Below, piece by piece: positions 56,901-64,000 of a DNA stretch of 64,000 nucleotides; the first letter of the stretch is position 1; every line of letters begins with the position of its first letter. Where the stretch lies: contig CM018605.1 in assembly GCA_009192285.1 (NCBI GenBank), positions 396,767-460,766 on the forward strand. Reading direction: 5' to 3'. The translations under genes and the position numbers were made by a program. The stretch comes from Morchella semilibera. Taxonomy: Eukaryota; Ascomycota; Pezizomycetes; Pezizales; Morchellaceae. The notes below the pieces were generated by a model, which saw only the letters and a program-made list of their open reading frames with translations, was not told the origin of the DNA and made no database searches.

Positions 56901-59150
56901 GGATTTTCTTGTTAATACGAGTAGTTCCCTGTAGGAACTTTGCAATGGATGCTGGATTATCTGCAGAATCAATTATCCCTTGTGAGACAAGGAATGCAAT
57001 TCCTTTCTTGGGATCTTCGTTGAAACGGGCAGCACCCCGTATTACGGTTTGCTTAAGGGAGCGCTGTGATCTAAGGACATCGGGTGGTGGGAAGCCTTCA
57101 GTGCGAGGGTGATCATCGAGCCGATCAGCAATAAATGAGATATACCCCAGTAAAGCATCCAGACACAATGGAGGAACGTTCGTGGTGCTCCATGTAGCTG
57201 AATCGGGGAAAGCGTTCTGTCCAAGCCCGCACCAATCAAAACCTCAAGCATTGAATATATAGGAGAAACCATTACTTACTCTACTCAAAAACCCTACCAC
57301 ATCTTCACACAAATCACTCCGATCAACCTCACAATCATAATTCACGTATAACTCCACCATGAAAGTTGGTATTCTTGCAAGTGCACCAACACTTTCCACC
57401 ATTGCCTCCCGTGCATCTGGCCTTCTTGTTCCACCCTCTAGCCCTAGCTTCTGCCTCTCCTTCACCTGCACTGGCGTATTCCTTCCGGAACTCGCTTGGC
57501 TCGGCGCTGGTTTGACTAATTTGGGAGCCTGTGGAACGCCCTCGTACAGAATTGGATCTATTCCTGGTTCTCGTGGGATCTCGACTCGGGGATGTAAACA
57601 TGCAACCACATAGCTCAAGAATAGTTCTTGTTGTAGTTTAAGTACTCCCCGTGTGGTTGCTAGGACGGTACCTGTGACGCGGAGTGATTCCTGAAGAATA
57701 CCCATCGTATCACTACGGACCAATTGAAAAAGGTAGCGGCATAGATCGTCTTTAGCAAGGCTTGCCAAACTTGGATGTTTCGCAATGCTAGGCCCCGCAA
57801 CCTCGAACGCAACATCAATAATTCGCATAGCCATGACTCGCATGGTGTCTGTATGTGTTTTATTATGAGGGTCTAACAGCTCCACAAGAACCCTTAGTAG
57901 TTCCCTGATAGAGGGAAGTGAATATGGCTTAATCTCTGCAATCTCCGAACTTGATTCTGAGCCAGCTGCTTTATCCATATTTATAGGTGCAATAGTTAGA
58001 GTTGGCGTTGGTTGATCTCTACTCGTGTCTATGATTAAATCGGTAGATGGTCGCTCATCAGAAGGCTGCAGGGGCTGGATAGCTGTATTCTCTCCATTAA
58101 CTGTTGGTTCCATTTTTACGGCCTCCATCTGATCCCCCGAATACCCATCCTCAAGACTTGTACCCTCATCCTCCGCTTCGATCTCCAGATGCTTCAGTCG
58201 CTCAAAAACAACTTGGCACATGAACACCATACTCATTTCTGCGCTCCTCCTGAGAACTTCGGAGAGTCTCATTTGGCAGCACATACTCAGTCCTGTCTCC
58301 ATCATTTCACACACGCTCTCATCTCCTAGTAGGGCGCCACCAGGACCAGAGATCATCATTTCCATGAGCTTAAGGATGCGCAGTAGGACGACTTCATCTT
58401 GTGCCGAATCTGAGGCCTCAAAACGGCAATGGGTAATTCCTGATGAGAGGAGTTGCATGGCCGTGGAGAGCCTCGGTGAGGTACCAGAGATGAGTCCATA
58501 TGAGAAAAACTTTGAAATACTAATGAGGGCTAGAGAAGTAATTGGGCCGGAGGTTGAGGAGGAGCGGATCACCTGGAGAAAAGGGTGGAGGAGAGAAGGT
58601 GTATCAAATGTTCTAATATCTGCAAGAAATTTAGTTCAAACTGTAATTGTAATCTACAAGAAACTGGAGATTGAAACGCAAACGTACCTTTGCAATCCTG
58701 TAGATCTACTCTGAGTTTTGAAAATGCCGCCATAAGCGGGTTATCCTATCTCCCAATCAGCCCAGCTCCAATTTTTATCTAGGCCAGTTTTCAAACCTGT
58801 ATGCTCTTTCCCTTTTTCCCCCTCAACCCCCACCTCCCCGCTAACCCCACGTCCCCATTCAACTCGTCTAGAACACCTTTCGCACCTACCCTCCCTCTTT
58901 GCAAGCTTGCAGCGGGGCTTCCAGGAACAGGCGTTGACATCCCACTACTAGGGGTCCCTCCAGCTCCAATCAACCCCGAATTTCCGCCTCCCCCGAGAAT
59001 AGCACTCACACTGCTCTGCGCCCACCTCGCATTCTTTCGCATTGCTGAGGTGATAATGATACATTCTGTCGTGACCAGCGCAATCGGATCGATCGCAACC
59101 GAAAGTGCGCGCGGGAGCGGGGGGAATGTTGGGGTAATATCGTCCTCCAT
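53924..59150 (-). CDS. Sec7-domain ARF guanine nucleotide exchange factor (Gea/GBF1)
   Basis: Activates ARF GTPases at the early Golgi for COPI coat assembly. Nine exons: 59150-58797, 58745-58688, 58619-57280, 57216-56620, 56572-55677, 55599-54859, 54796-54690, 54631-54249 and 54190-53924, total 1580 residues, all phases consistent. The N-terminal DCB region starts with VTTECIIITSAMRKNARW and NPLMAAFSKLR; an HUS-type region follows in exon 3. The Sec7 domain (about 635-815) begins QTVIRGAARFNEDPKKGIAF, carries the catalytic glutamate in FRLPGESALIER and ends YAIIMLNTDQHNPNV. Downstream HDS regions are helical, with MKYEDFARNLRGVNGGK just after Sec7. The C-terminus is Pro/Glu-rich. At exon 6 a GTATGT donor at 54858 must be used; reading on into the run of 12 C (54829-54840) would break the frame. 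Confidence 0.95.
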
Positions 59151-59458
59151 TAGAATAGTGACAGGGACGAGCTAGGTGGAAACGTATCTACTTGTTAGGG
59201 CACGGAAGAGCGGGAAAAGAATTAACTGTCCTCTAGGATCAAGGGAGAGCGCGAATCTTCTAAGCTCCTCGCTGGTGAACGGAGGGGGGGAAATAGACCA
59301 AGGGAAACAGATAGGGGGAAAAGGAATATTGGAATAAATTAGTTTGCGGGGTGGGCTTCTGGAGCTCTTTAGTGCTACGGTGATTTAACGCGCTGGTCTC
59401 ACCAACGAATGAACGTGCTCGCCAAGACTGATTAGGTCATTATCCCTGTTGAGCTGTT

Positions 59459-59475
59459 CGAGTGATACACTATGA
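59459..59475 (+). promoter_or_regulatory. Bipartite motif site 14
   Basis: CGAGTGAT, spacer acact, ATGA, 309 bp upstream of the GEA start codon. Confidence 0.4.
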
Positions 59476-59814
59476 CTAAACTAAAGTGTTTTTTTTTTTG
59501 TTTTGTTTAGGGGTCAGCTGTTCTTGTTCACTACGTGTGTTAACTTTTTAACCTTACATAAACGACTAGGTTACATTTGGCTAAGACTAATTCACCACAA
59601 TTAAGGAGAAATAGCATTCTCAAGCCATATCATACTAAACGGACAGTTAGTAATATATGAACACTGCTCTAAAGTACAGGCCTAGGGTTGGGGGTTAAAT
59701 TCTTGGTTTTCTGGCTTGTGATGTCTGAGAAACTTAACGTTTTGAGAAATTTGGCTTTTTGAATCATCCGTCCATACCCACTTCGTCTACAGCTACTAAA
59801 TACATGCATATATA

Positions 59815-59988
59815 CAGCGAAAGCTTGCTATAACGGTACTTTCTATAAGGGTAATCTCCCTATAGCGGTAGCACTTCTCGGTCCTTTTTGCCCGGCCTTC
59901 AGCACCAGCACCTCTTATCTAAGGGTAATCTCTCTATAACGATACAAAATTCCGGTCCCGAGTGTACCGTTATAGCAAGCTTTCACTG
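59815..59988. mobile_element. Pogo/Fot1-type MITE with TA target duplication
   Basis: Left end CAGCGAAAGCTTGCTATAAC (25-bp arm, 59815-59839) and right end (59964-59988) are inverted copies with one mismatch, flanked by TA on both sides (59813-59814, 59989-59990). The CAGTGAAA...CTATAACGG type of end is typical of Tc1/mariner-pogo elements. Length 174 bp, non-coding. Inside is a doubled TAAGGGTAATCTC step next to CTATA sequences, so the ends carry subterminal repeats. Confidence 0.88.
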
Positions 59989-60118
59989 TATTTACATTTT
60001 AAACCCAGAAGAATTACCATACTTACCCGTCTAAATTTACTCCATCTCGCTAATAAGACAAGATTCAGTTTTTACAAATTTCAACCAAGTAATAAGTGCA
60101 TGGTACATAAGTAGTATC

Positions 60119-60135
60119 CGAGTGATTATCTATGA
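60119..60135 (+). promoter_or_regulatory. Bipartite motif site 15
   Basis: CGAGTGAT, spacer tatct, ATGA, 129 bp outside the right end of the MITE. Confidence 0.4.
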
Positions 60136-61085
60136 TTCACATTCGCGTCCTAGCTCCCCTGATAGAAAACCGCCAAACACAACCCCAAGACCCCCGAACC
60201 GATCCAGTGATAGGTGCATGTAGTTCAAAGCTGCGGTTTAGGGGGGGGGCAAAGTTGGGTCAATACATAGGACTACGGAATTTAGTGACGAGTACCGAAT
60301 TAAACCAGCATTAGAGGAAGAGTATTGTAGTACCAATACCGTATTCTTACCGCAATACCAGTGTATTGACGGTAATACCCTAGCGACCCCACAGCTCCCC
60401 TTGCTGGTTAACTGTCAAATCACTCTGGTAAGTCAACCAGCACTTCCCTTACATGTATTAAACAACATTCTCACATGTCATCATGGATATGCACCGTGTG
60501 CGTCAGAATTGAGAGCTAAGACAACGACTTCCTGAATGAATTAACTTATATCTATTGGCTAAGATATTAAGTTTACACTTGAGCAATTTCAAATTGGGTT
60601 TATAGATATTTCTCGTTCAGAGGATCAAAGAGCAAGCACCGAGGGTACAGAAGGGATTACCCAGAACACAAAGCATTCTATTGAAATACGGGTGATATAT
60701 TGTGATCCGCATTTAGTTACTTCTCAGTACCCTTCAGCTGAATGTTTGGTCTAAAAGATATATCATACTTTCTGAGGTGATAAATACATGTAGCTATATC
60801 ATTTGCTAAATGTAAATAAGCATGTTCAATGAGCCCGTTGTCATTTTACAGCCTGAACCCTAACCCTGGTAAACTACTTGACAAGATACTACATGTAACT
60901 ACATACATGTAGTTCATGTATTGGCCAATGGTGAATCCCATCAAACAAGGCTAGCGTTTCCTACATTTAGTACACGCATAAGGTAGACTAAGTTGGGGTG
61001 GTAGCCGTGAGTTGGTACATAATATGTCTTAAAAACTATAGCGCTATATGACTACTATCCCCGCTACCACCAGATATGAGACCAC

Positions 61086-63573
61086 CTACTCTTGCATCAA
61101 AACCTTCAACGCGTCTACCCCGACTGAGAGAACTTCTGGATTTCTTGTGCCTCTCAATGCCTCTCTAACGACATTTACTCCCCCAGCAACTCTAAATTTC
61201 CCAGCATATTCTCCGCCCCCACATACCAAGTTCCTCACACAAACCACTCCTCTATGCCTCAGTTCTTCATTATCCTCTGACACCATTGCCAACAATATCT
61301 CTACGCCCCTCTCCCTATTCATGATTGCTTCACACGCTTTGTCCCATTCCGTCAACATTGCCAATGCACCTCCTGCTGCTCGTCTAGTTGCTAGATCCTC
61401 GGAGTCTGCTAGAGCAAGCAAAATATGGAGTCTATTACCAGCACTCTTGGAACCATCTGCAAATTTTTCAACACCGGCGGGGGAGGCCATGAGGTTACAA
61501 ACCAGTTCAACAGTGGCACGTTGAACCATTTCATTTGATGAGAGCATAGTTTCCTCGATTTTCTGCCAACCAATACGGATTATAAGATCGCGGGTAGAAT
61601 CATCAGTCGAGGCGAGGTTTGTAAGTGCGAGAAGTGCCTCAAATACCGGAAGCAAGGTAGGTTGGTCATTTGCGTTATCTAACAGTGCCAGGAGGGGACG
61701 CACAGCTGATGCTACCGGGAGTTGGGACGAGAATACATGTGACGGATTTGTGGACACAAGAACCCTAGCAAGGGCATGCGAGCCTGCTTGTTTTATCTGC
61801 CTATCCTGAGAAGTGTCTCCTGTTACCGCTGAGTAGAATTGGAGGAGAAGTTTGACACCGCCTTGCTGTGCAATAAGACCACGATGCTTTTGGTGTTGAC
61901 TGAGTGATAGGAGAATGCTAGTAACGATTGCAATAGCATTCTGCGAGATTTTCCGGGAGCATGTAACAAGAACGGGAACGATACCTGCTTCAAGAAGTAC
62001 TTTACAGCGTTCTGTTACAGCAGGGTCCTTATCTCCTACATCAGGTTCTGTCTTGGCTTTTGGAGTAGCATTCGCGTAATTTTTAAGCTGGGCGACTTTT
62101 TTCTGCTCTTCTGACAATGACGGGAGGTATGATGTGAGGTTATTTATGACAGTTAAGCCGCCGAACATTACTGTTGGTTTGCTGGTAGTTTCCTTTATTG
62201 TTTCTAAGAGATTCTTGACGAACGACTTGTCCTTGCAGAGAGATTGCTTAACTGATGCTTTGAGTGTGGCATATGCCAGGCCTTCTACTGATGAATGCCG
62301 TAAGTCAGTATCCTCCTGCAGTATCATACTTCTAAACACCATTGCCAGCTCGTCAATTCCTTTTGGCAATGTTCCTGGCTCTCCGACGCCAAACCGTACT
62401 TTTGCGAGAATTGTGGAAGCGATGGCCTTTCCCGTGCCCTCTTTACTTTTTGATACCGCCTCTAAGTAATCCTCGCATTGTCCCGCAACAGCAGCCCTGC
62501 AGTTTTTATCCACGCAAGCTGCATTCATCATTTCCAGCGCTGCCTTTTCAACGTCCCACTGGCGGCCTTGCAGGCTTGGAACAATTCCTTCAACAAATCC
62601 ATCGGTCATGAACAATTGCGCAGCTACAGTTGGTACAAGAGGAAATATCGCCGCCGCAGCCGAGAACGCAATCCGAAGGTCGTCATCTGAGTCTTCGGCT
62701 AACCGAGAAATCATGAACTTCCCCAACATACTTTCCGCAACTGCCTCATCGGCCTCCACAAACTTTGCCGTTGCAAGTGTGGCATGAGATCGCAAATCCT
62801 CTGCTGAATTTATATCCAACATCTCCAGTAATCTCCCTAATGCATCTTGTCCTACGAGAGAATGCAGCTCGTCGGCATGTGCTGCGAGTAATCTTGCAAC
62901 GGATCTGCCGGCCGCTAATTGTCTATCCTTCTCCCGAAGCTTTAGGCTTTCGAGGAAGGCTTTAAAACACTCTCTCAGGCATTTATTCTTTTTTTCTACC
63001 GCCTTCCAAGCCGCAGGGTCTAGTAGTACCACTACAAGCCCATCTACGGCAGCTCCTCCAAGCCCCATAAATGTGTTAAACACCTGGCTAACATCCCTCT
63101 CTAGTAAACTGGCCAAATATTCCCTCCCACTTCTGCTAGCTTTCAGGATGCCGCCTACCACTTCACCCCCCTCGGGATACGGGATAGTATTGGCATGTGC
63201 GAAAAGCAATTCAAGACATTCTATAACTATCGAAGGCTGCAGGCTAAGACTTGGATCCTTCAACGCTTGCACCAGTTCTCTACCCGCACCAGACGATGAT
63301 TCAACCACAAGGCTCTGGCAAAGTCTGGATACTGGAGGGACATTCTGGTCTTTCTGAAAAGTGTGGAACGCGCGTAGTACTGTTTCGTTGCGAGGTGCTA
63401 AGGAGAGGGCTTCACGCAGGGAACGAATTGCGTCCTAGGGCTAATAGTTAGATGTTTTTTCCGTGCTTTGTGCGGATGGGAATGCTTGCATCGTGGCTGC
63501 CGGCCCTGAGATATTCGAGTGACTTTATAGCAAGCGATGAGGCTCGGTCCTCGTGTTCAGAGGTTGCCGACAT
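61086..63573 (-). CDS. UNC-45/She4-family myosin chaperone
   Basis: UCS-domain co-chaperone that folds and stabilises myosin motors. Exons 63573-63490 and 63434-61086 give 810 residues. Exon 1 and the start of exon 2 form a TPR-like helical pair (SLAIKSLEYLRAGSHD joined to DAIRSLREALSLAPRNETVL). The rest is armadillo-like: DLRSHATLATAKFVEADEAV, QWDVEKAALEMMNAACVDK, VMFGGLTVINNLTSYLPSLS, NAIAIVTSILLSLSQHQKHR, ATVELVCNLMASPAGVEKFA and LATRRAAGGALAMLTEWDKA, ending ELRHRGVVCVRNLVCGGGEY and ALKVLMQE. The 55-nt intron has a GC donor (GCAAGC) with a CTAAC branch site and a CCTAG acceptor; no GT donor joins these helices in frame. Fungal members lack most of the animal TPR domain, as here. Confidence 0.92.
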
Positions 63574-64000
63574 TGCACTCGGAGGTTGTGTAGAAGGTTT
63601 GGTTTAGTTGAGGCTCCAGAGGCTTCCCCACCTTACATAATGCTCATGCGAGAAATGGGGAGCCCGTCAACTTGTCGCCAGACGGAGTGAGGGTTAGCTG
63701 CCAGCTCCCGGTACTTACATGTATGTACTAAGTATTTACTTATTTACAAAATTTGAGTAAATTCATGAGACTTTTTTTATAGTGATTTATATCTACATCC
63801 CATTAGCCCAGTCTTGGGCTTAGATACACTTTTCAGCAGATAGTGATGACAAATCATTTTGGAAATGATCGAAACTGCATGTACTCAAGTACATGTAGTA
63901 ATGAAATCTTCAACCCTGGAGTAATATACAATCCCCCGTACCTGGAAAAAATACTCCATGCGCCAACAGCTATAAATACATGAACGAAATTAAAAGTAAA
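63574..64000. other. UNC-45 upstream region
   Basis: Presumed promoter of the UNC-45 gene, then AT-rich DNA with TACATGTA octamers at about 63717 and 63889. The window ends without another gene. Confidence 0.55.

Larger units (their letters stand above)
59151..61085. other. Intergenic region with a pogo-type MITE
   Basis: 1.9 kb upstream of the GEA gene and downstream of UNC-45. Holds two bipartite motif sites, the MITE at 59815-59988, a telomere-like CCCTAACCC (about 60857) and three TACATGTA octamers (60787-60910). No gene seen. Confidence 0.6.

Noticed and set aside
61898-61930. TGAGTGATAGGAGAATG, resembling the bipartite motif
   Set aside because: Inside the UNC-45 coding exon and lacks the spacer-5 RTGA half.

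Overview
The window looks like nuclear DNA of a filamentous ascomycete (Pezizomycotina, possibly an early-diverging class such as Pezizomycetes; the class is a guess). The signs are short spliceosomal introns of about 43-200 nt with CTAAC/CTGAC-type branch points, an intron-bearing tRNA-Leu, an LSD1 with a C-terminal HMG box, a DUF4470 protein, single-copy housekeeping genes of fungal type, and compact genes separated by long AT-rich or low-complexity spacers. No LTR element, retroviral copy, Polinton or CRISPR array was recognised. Mobile DNA is limited to three short non-autonomous DNA elements (MITE-like), one with pogo-type ends and a TA duplication.

Layout. 0.9-1.5 kb: a possible small secreted-protein gene (-). 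3.3-7.1 kb: LSD1-type histone demethylase (+). 7.1-12.0 kb: gene-free, rich in homopolymers and microsatellites. 12.0-14.6 kb: STE20/GCK-family kinase (-), broken by several one-base length differences that lie mostly in homopolymers. 15.6-17.1 kb: Scm3-like protein (+) with one shift in a run of ten C. 18.9-22.1 kb: DUF4470/TPR protein (+). 22.1-26.7 kb: gene-poor, with tRNA-Leu(AAG) on the minus strand. 26.7-28.3 kb: seven-finger C2H2 protein (+). 29.6-31.0 kb and 31.2-32.8 kb: a divergent pair, a membrane-anchored cysteine synthase (-) and a mitochondrial DUF185 methyltransferase-like protein (+). 34.2-35.3 kb: TFIIS (-). 37.7-38.4 kb: orphan gene (+). 41.1-42.5 kb: AMPK gamma subunit Snf4 (-). 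45.8-48.4 kb: TFIIA large subunit (+) with a large repeat insertion. 49.3-50.0 kb: Get5-like (+). 50.7-52.1 kb: GDP-mannose pyrophosphorylase (-). 52.7-53.3 kb: a probable unrecognised two-exon gene (-). 53.9-59.2 kb: Sec7-domain ARF-GEF of the Gea/GBF class (-). 61.1-63.6 kb: UNC-45/She4 myosin chaperone (-).

The genes are mostly unrelated housekeeping functions: chromatin and transcription (LSD1, TFIIS, TFIIA), sugar-nucleotide synthesis for the wall and glycosylation (Mpg1), membrane traffic and tail-anchored protein insertion (Gea, Get5), energy sensing (Snf4), polarity and cytoskeleton (GCK kinase, UNC-45). I see no gene cluster or operon-like unit.

The most unusual signal is not a gene. 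A bipartite motif, CGAGTGAY-N5-RTGA, occurs at about 15 non-coding places on both strands, nearly always with a spacer of exactly five bases, and its flanks do not align. A second signal is the palindromic octamer TACATGTA, present about 30 times, almost all outside exons. I know neither as an established element. Other points worth checking are the 18-bp repeat array inside TFIIA, whose units carry phase-matched splice-site-like sequences, and the homopolymer-associated frame breaks at 12-17 kb, which look more like base-count errors than decay. Exon coordinates were worked out by hand from splice signals and reading-frame phase.
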